NCBI RefSeq assembly: GCF_003419895.1
Contig: NZ_QPMM01000010.1
Location: forward strand, 248,001 to 312,000
DNA length: 64,000 nucleotides
Direction: 5' to 3'
From: Chitinophaga silvatica
GTDB taxonomy: Bacteria; Bacteroidota; Bacteroidia; Chitinophagales; Chitinophagaceae
The notes below the pieces were generated by a model. It was given only the letters and a program-made list of their open reading frames with translations. It did not search any database and was not told the origin of the DNA. Below, piece by piece: positions 24,281 through 34,400 of this stretch. Made by a program: the position numbers and the translations under genes. How positions within the stretch are numbered: position 1 is the first letter of the stretch; every line of letters begins with the position of its first letter.

Positions 24281-27200
24281 TTAGAAGTTTAGATTCAATG
24301 AAATGGTGTAGGATGGCACGATTGGAAGACCTCTGCGGCCAGAAGTATAATCCAGCGTTTCAGGATCAATATCATTGCCACTGAATACATACTTGTAAGG
24401 ATTCTGAACCTGGAATATGACTTTAGGTTTAGATAGACGAACTTTTTTTGCCAGCCTGTCATTCACTTCCCATGTAAGCGTTACATTCCGTAAGGCGAGA
24501 AAATCCATCTTCCTGAAATATTGTGCAGCATATTCATAGCCATAGCGGGTCACGAAATATCCTGGCTCTCCATAAGCAGCCGAAAATCCCGGCAGATCAG
24601 TATGCAGTTCATCACCTGGTGCTTTCCAATAATTCTGAATTCCATTTGTGGGTCTTTCACTATAAATTGAAGGAGGTGCCACTCTTGCAACGTTTCCACC
24701 ATAATACATAATGAGAAAGTTCAGACTGAAATCATGATAGGCAAACTGGTTATTTAACCCTAAGGCATATTGGGGATCATTCACCCCCATAAAGCGCAGT
24801 GAGCTAAATGGTACATCCTGGCGTGGGGTAAAAGACAATACAACAGGCTTACCATCCGCACCAGCCACTGTAGGTTGACCATACTCATTAAGTCCGAGGT
24901 AATTATGTGCAAAAACCGCACTGATTGGGTACCCAACCTGATTTTCAGGATAAGCTACCCTTGTAAAGTCGTAGTATCCATTGAACAGATTCGTGACATT
25001 TAATACCTTGCTTTTATTAAATGATCCGGTTATCTGTGTCTGCCACCTGAATTTATTTGCAACAACATTTACAGTATTCAAACTAATATCAACTCCCTTA
25101 TTCTCGATCGTTGCATTATTCATCAGCGCATTGTTAAATCCTTTAGTAGGATCGATCTGCAAACTGGAGAAAATATCCTGCCCCCGCTTCATGTAATAAT
25201 CGATACTTCCATAGATTCGTCTGTCTACCACTGCAAAGTCGATACCTGCATTGTAATTGAGTGTTTTCTCCCAGCGAAGCTGATTATTTCTCAGGGTATT
25301 GATTGCATAACCAATGGTGGCATTAGGAATGTAGTTATTAAGACTTGTTCCCAGTATTGTGTAAGGTCCACTCCTTTTGATAATGTTACCATTGTACCCA
25401 ACAGATAAGCGTACTTTCAACTCTTGCAGCCAGGTGGCATCGAGAAGGAATGATTCGTTTTGTGCATTCCAGCTAACGCCGGTCGACCATAATGGGGTGT
25501 ATCTGAACTTAGGATCAGTTCCAAATAAATTAGACTGGTCAATACGCATACTACCAGTGATACTATAGCGATCGTTATAGGAATAAGCTCCGTTAGCATA
25601 CCAGGAAACAAAGCGATCATCGTAGTAAAATTCATTAAAGAAGTCTGAAAATGCGGTGTAGTCATCAACGTAGCTATCCATCGGTGCCAATACATCCGAA
25701 TAAGCAGGGAATACCATCCTGTTACCAATCAGAGTCAGATCAGCAGGTTTCATTGATAAGGTATTATTATCATATCCAAAAGCTGTATTTAATCTGCTGC
25801 TGGTAGTAAGTCTTCTTACTTCAGTACCTCCGAGCAGGGAAACATCATGCATCTTCCCAAACTGTTTATTATAGGTGAGTTGAGCTCTGGTAGTGTAGGT
25901 ACTCGTTAGCAAATCTGTAGTTTTATTTACACCCCCCTGAGGGAAACGGAAGATGGGCTTACCTGTAAGCATATCTCTGTCGGCATAATAATTCAGCATA
26001 AGCCTTGTTTGCCTGGCGTTCTCAGACGCGAAATTGGTGATGGTGGTAAGCTCTCTTTCAAAAACGCTACCTACCTCCAGGTGTAAAGCAGGAGTAATTT
26101 TGGCTCTCAGATTGCCCTGTAATCGAAGCATATTGCTTTTGTTGGTGATTTTAGTTTCAAACATTTCCTGGTAAGGATAATAGTAAGAATCATATAACCC
26201 CATAGCCATATTGGCTGCATTTTGTTGCGGACTAAGCGTACCCCATTGACTTTCAAATCCAAAATAGGAATCATTAAAAGGAGATAAATAGGAAGCTACC
26301 GGATTGCCAGCATCATCTCTGAAGCGTTGATATGGTTTGAATGAATTGTAATCCGGAACCGGTACCCGCTCATCATTAGTATTGGCGTAGATGCTTTGCA
26401 CATCGAGGGTAAATATTTTCATGAAATCATATGTACCCCGGTAGTTAATTGCCGTTTTACTGAAGTTTGAGAATTTGGCACTTCGTTGATTATCAACCCT
26501 GCTTACGCCAAGGAAATAATTATTCCCGGTAGTACCACCATTCACACTGAAATCGATAGTTCGTAAAAGCTGATCCTGCATGAACAGGCGTTTAAAGTCG
26601 GCGGTATTATCGTAGTTGCTATATTGTGCAAGTAATTTATCAGCTTCCTCCCGGGTAATACGCCCATAATACAAATCATCAGTAATACTGAATACAGGAG
26701 TATATGTACCATTAGTCATATCCAGATATTCTTTATCTGTTCCCTGGCTGATGTACTGATTCAGGGAATATGCACTTTCAAAATCTATATATTCTTTACC
26801 GCTTGCCAGATCCAGTTTTTTAAAGTCGGGCTTCGGGCGATAAGTGAAAGCAGCATTCAGATGAAACTGTGGTTTGGAATTTGTTCCTTTCCGGGTGTTG
26901 ATAACAACCACACCATTAGATGCGCGTACACCATATATAGCCGCGGCGGCAGCGTCTTTCAGGACGGTGATTGTTTCAACATCATAGGGATTGATAGATT
27001 CAATATTTATTTCAGTTGGATAACCATTCAAAACAATTAAAGGCTTTTTGATAGCCTGAAAAGTGGAGACACCACGAATTGAAAACGGAGAAGTATTATT
27101 TGCATCGTATTCATTGCTGGTATTTGTTTTAAGGATCAGCCCTGCAATACGGCCTTCCAGGTTTTCAACTATATTCCCTGAGGGAGGAACACTTTGCAGG

Positions 27201-27865
27201 TACGATTTTCTGTCGAGAACCGAAAATGCACCTGTCAATTGCGTTTTTTTCAGCGTTTGGTAACCAGTGCTTACTTCCACCACATATTCTCCTAATTGAG
27301 CAACAACCGGATGCATTGTAGCATTGAGGATGGTTGATTCATCTGTTACTTTCAGCTGTACTGGTTTGAATCCAATAAATGTGACGAGAATTACATCACC
27401 TTTCATTGCATTGATTTGAAAACGACCCTGAGCATCAGCAGTTGCACCCCCACTTTTGCCAATAAATCCGATATGTGCACCTGGCAAAGGATTGCCGGCA
27501 GTATCTCTTACAATACCAGTTACTGTAATTGTTTCAGAAATTGTTGTATTGGCAGATGGATTGGCAGTTGCTGATTTACGGGTAACCGTAATAGTTTTAC
27601 TTCTGATAAAAAAATCTAATTGCTGATCTTTTAATACCATTGTTATGAATTTCTCCAATGGCAGGTTAGTAGCAGCAACAGTAACAGGTTTCGCAGCGCG
27701 AATAATATCGTAATTCGAAACAATACTATATCCGGTTTGTGTTTCTACCTCTGTAAATACTTTCTCCAGCGGAGCATTTGTAACCTGCATAGAAACAGTT
27801 TGAGCACTAAGCACTGTAAAAAACAGCAATAGCGGCAAAAGAAGCAGGATCTTTTTAAACTTCAT
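24281..27865 (-). CDS. SusC/RagA TonB-dependent transporter with STN domain (module 1)
   Basis: 1194 aa, outer-membrane beta-barrel. Order: signal peptide 1-21, STN (secretin/TonB N-terminal) signalling domain about 29-95, a carboxypeptidase-regulatory-like domain about 113-180 (GIVRDTAGNPLPGAHIGF), plug about 208-330 with the SusC signature VLKDAAAAAIYGVRASNGVV, then the barrel to the C-terminal strand SLNLNF. The STN domain marks transporters that signal through FecR to an ECF sigma factor, and exactly those genes lie upstream. The ligand is unknown. Confidence 0.96.
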   Translation of the reverse strand: MKFKKILLLLPLLLFFTVLSAQTVSMQVTNAPLEKVFTEVETQTGYSIVSNYDIIRAAKPVTVAATNLPLEKFITMVLKDQQLDFFIRSKTITVTRKSATANPSANTTISETITVTGIVRDTAGNPLPGAHIGFIGKSGGATADAQGRFQINAMKGDVILVTFIGFKPVQLKVTDESTILNATMHPVVAQLGEYVVEVSTGYQTLKKTQLTGAFSVLDRKSYLQSVPPSGNIVENLEGRIAGLILKTNTSNEYDANNTSPFSIRGVSTFQAIKKPLIVLNGYPTEINIESINPYDVETITVLKDAAAAAIYGVRASNGVVVINTRKGTNSKPQFHLNAAFTYRPKPDFKKLDLASGKEYIDFESAYSLNQYISQGTDKEYLDMTNGTYTPVFSITDDLYYGRITREEADKLLAQYSNYDNTADFKRLFMQDQLLRTIDFSVNGGTTGNNYFLGVSRVDNQRSAKFSNFSKTAINYRGTYDFMKIFTLDVQSIYANTNDERVPVPDYNSFKPYQRFRDDAGNPVASYLSPFNDSYFGFESQWGTLSPQQNAANMAMGLYDSYYYPYQEMFETKITNKSNMLRLQGNLRAKITPALHLEVGSVFERELTTITNFASENARQTRLMLNYYADRDMLTGKPIFRFPQGGVNKTTDLLTSTYTTRAQLTYNKQFGKMHDVSLLGGTEVRRLTTSSRLNTAFGYDNNTLSMKPADLTLIGNRMVFPAYSDVLAPMDSYVDDYTAFSDFFNEFYYDDRFVSWYANGAYSYNDRYSITGSMRIDQSNLFGTDPKFRYTPLWSTGVSWNAQNESFLLDATWLQELKVRLSVGYNGNIIKRSGPYTILGTSLNNYIPNATIGYAINTLRNNQLRWEKTLNYNAGIDFAVVDRRIYGSIDYYMKRGQDIFSSLQIDPTKGFNNALMNNATIENKGVDISLNTVNVVANKFRWQTQITGSFNKSKVLNVTNLFNGYYDFTRVAYPENQVGYPISAVFAHNYLGLNEYGQPTVAGADGKPVVLSFTPRQDVPFSSLRFMGVNDPQYALGLNNQFAYHDFSLNFLIMYYGGNVARVAPPSIYSERPTNGIQNYWKAPGDELHTDLPGFSAAYGEPGYFVTRYGYEYAAQYFRKMDFLALRNVTLTWEVNDRLAKKVRLSKPKVIFQVQNPYKYVFSGNDIDPETLDYTSGRRGLPIVPSYTISLNLNF

Positions 27866-27958
27866 GGCAGCGGAATTTGGTTGATTTACATAAAATAAAT
27901 TGCCTGAGGATGGGTGGCCTTACCATCCTCCTTTATTCAAATGACAGTCATTAAAAAT

Positions 27959-29113
27959 TTATGGTATTACAATCAGTTTACTTCCATTATTTTCTATTCT
28001 AAAGTGTACATCAGATTTCTCTAAAATCAGCAGTACATCCTGCAATGGAAGATTTCTGTCCATTCGCCCCCAGAATATGATATCAGGAATTTTATCATCG
28101 TAACTTACTTCAATATTATACCACCTCGAAAGCTGTTGCATTACTGCTTTTATTGGCATTTTGTTAAAATCAAACAATCCGTTTTTCCAGGCCGTTGCCT
28201 GTGCAATTTCAGCATTGGTAACCAGTTCAATGCCCTCACGATCTTTAATAGTTTTGGCTGCCTGTCCTGGTTTCAGTTCTAAACGTTTGTTACCATCAGT
28301 AATTGCCACGGCACCACTTACCAGGGTAGTTTGTGTACTTACTTCATCTGTATAGGCATTCACGTTAAATGTAGTACCGAGTACCTCAATTGTTTGCCCG
28401 GTAGCCGTTTTAACTTTAAAAGGTTTATTTGGATTACTGGCTACTTCAAAATAGGCTTCTCCACTTAATTCTACGGTACGATTCATACCAAAAGAAAGTG
28501 GATAATGCAAACTGGAAACCGCATTCAGCCAAACTGTGGTGCCATCAGGTAAGATTACTTTAAACTGTCCGCCTCTCGGTGTTGTAAGGGTATTATATCC
28601 ACTTAACGATTCGCGGCTTTGTGATTGATAAATTAATTGCCCCTGTTGTTGAACCAGTGTGGTATGCTGTTGCGCAATCTGCTGATTTCCAGCGCTATCC
28701 AAAATCACTTGCTGACCATTGGCTAAGGTCAGCACAGCTTTATTACCTCCTGGTTGTAAGTTTTCGATTTTAGCAACGGGAGTAGGTTGACTGTTTTTCC
28801 GAAATGGCAGGAAGGTCAGCATTCCCAATAGCATTGCAGCTGCTGCCCACCAGCCTAAGCGGAAAATGGTTGGTATTCTCTTTTCTGCCAATGGTTCTTT
28901 TTCAACAGCATAGATAGCCTGTAACATAGACTCCATTTCTATGTCGCTGAGGTCCTGCATTTCCTTGGGAGATTCCAGTAAAGCCGTAATCTGATGCTTT
29001 AACTGCTCTTCTCCCGGAGGCATCTGCATTATATTATAAAGCTCTTCCCGCTCTGCGGGAGTAGCGGTATTGGTCAGAATTTTATGAAATAATATCTCTG
29101 CTCTTGATGGCAT
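27959..29113 (-). CDS. FecR family anti-sigma factor (module 1)
   Basis: 384 aa. The N-terminal 85 residues are cytosolic and should bind the sigma factor. One membrane helix lies near 86-104. The periplasmic part holds the FecR domain, with TTPRGGQFKVILPDGTTVWL near 178-197, and a C-terminal DUF4974-like domain (about 310-384) that would meet the STN domain of SusC. It is encoded 93 bases upstream of susC and 90 bases after the sigma gene. It should release or activate the sigma factor when the transporter is loaded. Confidence 0.95.
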   Translation of the reverse strand: MPSRAEILFHKILTNTATPAEREELYNIMQMPPGEEQLKHQITALLESPKEMQDLSDIEMESMLQAIYAVEKEPLAEKRIPTIFRLGWWAAAAMLLGMLTFLPFRKNSQPTPVAKIENLQPGGNKAVLTLANGQQVILDSAGNQQIAQQHTTLVQQQGQLIYQSQSRESLSGYNTLTTPRGGQFKVILPDGTTVWLNAVSSLHYPLSFGMNRTVELSGEAYFEVASNPNKPFKVKTATGQTIEVLGTTFNVNAYTDEVSTQTTLVSGAVAITDGNKRLELKPGQAAKTIKDREGIELVTNAEIAQATAWKNGLFDFNKMPIKAVMQQLSRWYNIEVSYDDKIPDIIFWGRMDRNLPLQDVLLILEKSDVHFRIENNGSKLIVIP

Positions 29114-29203
29114 AATAAATAAAAAAGTAGCAGTACAAGGATACTGTTACTTATATTGTCTGTTAATTAATAGGCTTTGGGGGGGATGAGTGAAAAAATT
29201 TTT

Positions 29204-29791
29204 TTAGCGGATGTTCAGGAGGAGTAGTAACGCGCCTAAAGGCAACTGTGCCAGGCAGTAGGCTCTAACCTTTTTAGAGGCTTCGTCGAGATTATATTTA
29301 ACAGTTTCAGTAGAAACCCCCAACTTGGCTGCTGCTTCGCTTCTTTTAAGACCTTGGAGTTTTATTAAGCGATAAGTCTGTTGTTGCTTTTCCGGTAACC
29401 TGGAAATAGCTGTGTGGAGCAAATTAGAATATTCCTTTTCGAGCAGAGGATCGGCAGTATTGTAGCCGGCATCGAGACTTTCTTCCAGCTCACCAACTGG
29501 CAATACTTTTTCCTTTAAAGAACGCTTAAAAGCGCTATAAATGGTATTTCTTGATACTGCATTGAGCCAGGCCGGAAAATTATCAATTTCCGTTAAGGAA
29601 CTACGTTGTAGCCATACTTTCAGGAATACATCCTGTAATACTTCCTCCGCCATCTGACGGTTGTGAAGTAACTGGAGAGCAGTTGTGTAAATGTTGGCTC
29701 TATATGCTTTCACCAAGGCAGAAAATGCCCGTTGATTTCCTTCAGCAACCAACTTAATAAGCATTTCTTCATTTACCGTCCGATTCTCCAT
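29204..29791 (-). CDS. ECF RNA polymerase sigma factor (module 1)
   Basis: 195 aa with a sigma-70 region 2 (AEEVLQDVFLKVW near residues 45-57) and region 4 (LPEKQQQTYRLIKLQGLKRS, then a helix-turn-helix KLGVSTETVKYNL near 155-167). The short hydrophobic tail PLGALLLLLNIR could touch the membrane and is common in this group. It is the first gene of the sigma-FecR-SusC-SusD module and should direct transcription of susC onward when freed from FecR. Confidence 0.95.
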   Translation of the reverse strand: MENRTVNEEMLIKLVAEGNQRAFSALVKAYRANIYTTALQLLHNRQMAEEVLQDVFLKVWLQRSSLTEIDNFPAWLNAVSRNTIYSAFKRSLKEKVLPVGELEESLDAGYNTADPLLEKEYSNLLHTAISRLPEKQQQTYRLIKLQGLKRSEAAAKLGVSTETVKYNLDEASKKVRAYCLAQLPLGALLLLLNIR

Positions 29792-29818
29792 GTGCCTAAA
29801 AGTAGTAAAATAAATCGT

Positions 29819-30373
29819 TTATTTTTTGTTGCCCATTATTTGATCCATATATGATTTATTATCCCAGAATAAGTATTCTTCAGTCATAACACCATCTTTC
29901 CAGATACCAAAAGTAGCCATCGGGATCCTGAACTTATTTCCGGTAGGCTGAATAAATTTTCCGTCTCCAATTGGCATTGGTTGGGTAAATGTGCCTTCCA
30001 TCCAGCCGGTTACAGCGGTAACATCTCCACTTCCAATACGAATAGGGTGAACTTTTATCCGAGTATCGGGGGCATATACGAACATCGCATCCAGTGTTTT
30101 TATGTGTTGTTCCAATCCTTTTTCAGTATGCCCATCAGGAAAATGCACCAAAATATCTTCTGCATGACTTTCATGTAAACGTTTCCAATCACGGTTACTA
30201 AATACTGTAAAATCCAGTGTATCAAAAGTGATGAGGTTTTTGGCCACTTGTGCATCGATAGAGGGAGAGGAAGTATCCTGCCCGGTAGATTGACTCTTAT
30301 TATTGCCAGGTTGCTGACATGCCATAATACTAATGAAGGTGATTAATAATGTTGCAGGAATTATTCTTTTCAT
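29819..30373 (-). CDS. SnoaL/NTF2-like exported protein
   Basis: 184 aa from the chosen ATG at 30373; the frame could extend 11 codons upstream, but the chosen start puts Lys-Arg directly before a signal peptide ending in a lipobox IMAC near residue 18. The mature part has the alpha+beta cone fold of SnoaL-like polyketide cyclases or ester cyclases: NRDWKRLHESHAEDILVHFPDG near residues 60-80, then VTGWMEGTF and KDGVMTEEYLFWDN strands. Active-site function cannot be assigned; this fold covers enzymes and binding proteins. It is a separate unit between the RHS locus and the sigma gene. Confidence 0.82.
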   Translation of the reverse strand: MKRIIPATLLITFISIMACQQPGNNKSQSTGQDTSSPSIDAQVAKNLITFDTLDFTVFSNRDWKRLHESHAEDILVHFPDGHTEKGLEQHIKTLDAMFVYAPDTRIKVHPIRIGSGDVTAVTGWMEGTFTQPMPIGDGKFIQPTGNKFRIPMATFGIWKDGVMTEEYLFWDNKSYMDQIMGNKK

Positions 30374-30443
30374 ATAAATGGAGTTATTTATGAATGAGTT
30401 TAACACCAGGATAGATTAATTTGTTGCAGGCGTACAAACACAA

Positions 30444-30476
30444 AAAATCCGTCTCTACTGAGTAGAGACGGATTTT
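30444..30476 (-). terminator. terminator at the end of the RHS operon
   Basis: A 14-pair stem (30444-30457 with 30463-30476) carries T-runs on both strands. On the minus strand it ends the RHS operon 17 bases after the last stop; on the plus strand nothing is expressed toward it. Confidence 0.9.
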
Positions 30477-30493
30477 AATATTTTATAACATAA

Positions 30494-30868
30494 TTAGTTT
30501 CTAAATTTCTCCAGTATAAGTATCGGTGGTAAACAAATATTACTATTTAGCGATTTAAGGGTATCATTTGAGACTAGATATCTCGCACTTTTAAGTCCAC
30601 AGGCATTTATAGAAATATCCGCAATTGTAAATATTATGGTATCATTCTGATTTTTCCATATTCCAAAGAATTCTGATTTCGATATTTTTTGATATCGGGA
30701 ATCCTCTTTAATAAAGTTAAGATTAAATGTACCATGTTCTTTCAAATGTAAATCCCAATCTGTCTTTACAGTATATAGGAAATAACATACATTATCAGAA
30801 AATGAATAATACTTATCCTGGCTTACCAGACAAGATTTCATTAGAAAATACAAAAGCACAGCATTCAT
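30494..30868 (-). CDS. hypothetical 124-aa protein, last gene of the RHS operon
   Basis: Not recognised. The first 15 residues are hydrophobic, so export is possible but the segment is short and lacks a basic start. A central segment FFGIWKNQNDTIIFTI recalls the GVWQIGS/ELYFTI pattern of the 168-aa protein upstream, which may mean a shared small beta-barrel fold. It is 57 bases after that gene and before a terminator. A second or older immunity gene is one reading; this is inferred from position. Confidence 0.6.
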   Translation of the reverse strand: MNAVLLYFLMKSCLVSQDKYYSFSDNVCYFLYTVKTDWDLHLKEHGTFNLNFIKEDSRYQKISKSEFFGIWKNQNDTIIFTIADISINACGLKSARYLVSNDTLKSLNSNICLPPILILEKFRN

Positions 30869-30925
30869 AAATATTAACGGTATAATAATTATTTAATTCA
30901 CCCACTGGTAACTAATACAGGACCA

Positions 30926-31432
30926 TTAGAGGTCATCCTTATTTATGTGATATTTCTTCAGATCTAATTTATAGTAATCGACATTAATAATACGAATGTG
31001 TGTAGGGCTAATAACTGTAAGCACGCACCCATTTAACTCTTTAGGATTGGGAATAGCTATCACTTTATCTTTTCCCTCAATGGAAAAAACATTCGATTCA
31101 AAATTATCGGCGGTCACAATTTCGCCATTCTCAATTATGGTTTTAGAGGTAATAGTAAAATAGAGTTCATCTTTATCTATCCTGTACTTTCCTTGTAGTT
31201 TTCGAATTACTATTAAATCCTGGTTCGGGTCGCTAGTATTAAATGTAAATCTACCATCTTCAGAAAAGCGGAAGTTTTGTCCTACTCCACTTCCTACTTC
31301 CTTTGAGCCTATCTGCCAAACCCCGGCCAATTGTTTATTTGTAAGATAAACAGGATTCGTTTGTTTTTGTTGGCCCAGCGCTGGCAACACTAATACTATA
31401 CTTAAAAGAAATCCTATTAATTTTTTTATCAT
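30926..31432 (-). CDS. exported 168-aa protein, candidate immunity to the RHS toxin
   Basis: The start overlaps the RHS stop as ATGA (31429-31432), so it is translationally coupled to the RHS gene. A clear signal peptide covers residues 1-21 (to ALGQ). The mature part has a lipocalin-like pattern: LAGVWQIGS at about 35, FSEDGRFTF at 56, LQGKYRIDKDELYFTI at about 79, and further strands. A periplasmic location fits an immunity protein against a toxin that acts on the cell wall. I know no family for it; the role is inferred from coupling, signal peptide and the peptidase-like RHS tip. Confidence 0.75.
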   Translation of the reverse strand: MIKKLIGFLLSIVLVLPALGQQKQTNPVYLTNKQLAGVWQIGSKEVGSGVGQNFRFSEDGRFTFNTSDPNQDLIVIRKLQGKYRIDKDELYFTITSKTIIENGEIVTADNFESNVFSIEGKDKVIAIPNPKELNGCVLTVISPTHIRIINVDYYKLDLKKYHINKDDL

Positions 31433-34400
31433 CTATTTAGCGTTTGAAAATCATAAAATGGAACAATCTGAAAAGATTGTTTTGGTTTAACATCCGGACT
31501 AAGAGTATGAAAGTTAACTGATGAAATCTTTTTAGCAAATACCCCATTTGTACCAGTTATTGGCAAATATCCGTTATGACGGCCTATATTTACTGTTTGT
31601 CCGAGATTTGTATTATCACCAACTGAAAATGTTCCTACGTGTCCATGCTTCCCTTCACCAGCATCATAGGAATACACAGATAAAGTACCTACCGCCGTAT
31701 TATTTTGATTAGCTGATGCATTAAGCGCCCCAGCCATATCTGTGCTCAAAAGTAAAGGCGATTCCAAAAATTGGTTTGTCATCGAGTTGGCTGTTCCTGT
31801 CATACTAAGACCTTTAGAATTATCAGTTGCAGAGGCCACTGTTGATAGAATATTTTGGGTTGCAAAATTGCAATATGTGTCCTTATGAGGTACCAGATAA
31901 GGATTGGCAATATTAAGCTTTTGAGCTTCTTGAATTGCCGATGTTACATTCACTTTGTTTAATCCTCCTTGTCTTGTGTCAAAGCCAACAAATTTATATC
32001 TCACAAAATGTTTACTTCCACTTTGAACATACACTGCGTTGGAACCATCGTTAACATGCGAAACCAATAAACCATTATTGTCGTAAAAATCAGAAGGAGG
32101 AGCTGCAAATCTACCATCCGGGTCGATATTCCGTATTGGGTTATTCCAGCCATACTGATAAGGAGACCATTTTCTACCCGAATCTGCCAATGGATCTAAA
32201 ATTTGCCATCTACCTATTTGCACATCATACATTCTCGCTCCATAATCATACCATTCCAATCCACTTCCATCCCCAAACTCCTTACTAAGTAATTCTTTTC
32301 CATTGTATTTTATTCTATTTTCTGAATAATTAGTTCCTTTCAACGCATTCGAACTAATCCCCGCCATTGATAATCCAAAAGGGTAATAATGCGTTTCTTC
32401 CAATACCGGCCCGGAAGCTTGCGTAATTAGCAAGTTATCAAAATAAACTTGCTGTGTACTTTCGTTACTGGTATAAACGTATAAAAATCCGCTTTTTTCA
32501 ATTGGCATTTGATCCTGCGTTAATGTTTGAAGTTCATCAGGCGATGCCTTTACTTGTTTCACCCCACTATTTCCATTTACCATATTAAACTGATCGTCGA
32601 ATAGTATGTAGTTTAAATATGCTTTGGGTCGATTTACCATTGGATTATCGGAGTTTTTCTCCTTTAGTTTGCGATAATCATTGTTATAAAAACCGGTATT
32701 AAAAGGGGTATTGTTGTCTCTTATGGAGCCAGTATGAGAAGTGGCAGCGCCACCACCTGAATTAAAGGTTTGTATAAGATCTGCTACTATACTCTCCACA
32801 GGATTTTCGTCTGATTTTTTATTTTGAGAACCATCGGATTTGTAAAATGCTTTACTTGAAATAGCAATGGTATCTCCAGCCATTACACGTAAAACAAGAG
32901 ACGGTCCTATTTTCTTTTCTCCGGAAAGTGCTACCAGTTTTGCCACAGATGCATTTGATCCGGCACTGTTGTCTTCCGGATATCCTGCCGGTTTTGCTAT
33001 ACGGGTTTCATCAAGATTGCTAAATAAAGCACTTTCTGTAGAGGCTACCGGAGTTTCCATAGTAGCGGAATACATTGTTAAATCTGATTGCTCCGTTAAT
33101 ACCATTCTGGTATTATTCAGGTTGTCCAACACAAAATAATCATAGAAATATTGTACCGGCTGTCCTGTTTTAAAGGCTGTGCGTAAACGTCCTTCCTGAT
33201 GACTAACAAATTGCAGGGAGTCGTTTTTATACACATATTCCCCTAAATAATCAGTCGTTGTAGTTGCGTTGGTAGTACCAGTTGTTTCGCTAACTATGCG
33301 TCTTAACCTATTGCCTTCAGCATCATATAAAAAGTTGATCGTACCCTTTCCTGCAACTGTTACCTGTACCGGTAAATTCAAATGGTTATAAGTAATGGAA
33401 GTAATACCTTTATTCAAATCTTGTAAAAGGTTTCCGTTAACATCGTAAGCATAATCCGCACCTGTGTTCGTACCATTTTTAAAATCCCCCAATTTGGTAG
33501 TAACCGTACTGGTATCATACACCGCAAGAAGTTTATTGCTACTTTCCTGGTAGGTATAGGCAAGACGATCTACAGGCACACTGGTATTTCCATCCACTCC
33601 GTACTGCGACATTCTAAATATATTGCCATTATCGTCATACCCATAATTTGCAGAAAAATTCATTTTATCGCTTGTCCAGGCCGCTCCGGTTGTATTTTGT
33701 TGAGTAAATGAAGCTTCTGTAAGCCTATTTATCTTATCATAATTATAACCATACGCCCTTACTAGAGGATCATTCCATCCTTTCCAGCGAATACCGGCAA
33801 TATTGCCATTATAGGCATTGGTCTGGAAACCATAATCATAGTTAAATACCTGACCAAAATGACTGGTATCCTGATTTCCATTAACATAACCGCTATTTAT
33901 ACTTTTGATCCAGCTACGGATATTATACTCATATAATAAACGTTCTAATGCTTTACCATTTGTATTGATACCTAAACGTTTGGTTTTAAGTCTTCCTAGT
34001 TCATCATATTCCATTGTTACAATAGTTCGCTGAAGAGTGGAATCGTCATTATATCTTTTCCTTACAGCAATAAGATGGCCAAGTGAATCATAAACATTCA
34101 TCGTCAATTGCGAAATTTTCGCAATACTGCTACTACGCTTATTAGTATGAACCTGGTAGGAACTTAGAATTTTCCCACTGAAGTCGTACTGGAATGTTAA
34201 TACATCCTGCCCCCCGGATAAATTATCGTCTATATTCTGAACTCCACGACTGTCATCATTATAATAAAAAGTGGAAGTCAACCATTGATCAGTATCCAAT
34301 ATTCTTACTTTCTTACCTGTGAGCAACCCTCTTGTCATATTGGTAATTGAAAAGGGGATTTTATACAAATTACTACCAGCATTTAGTTTTGTTGTATCTG

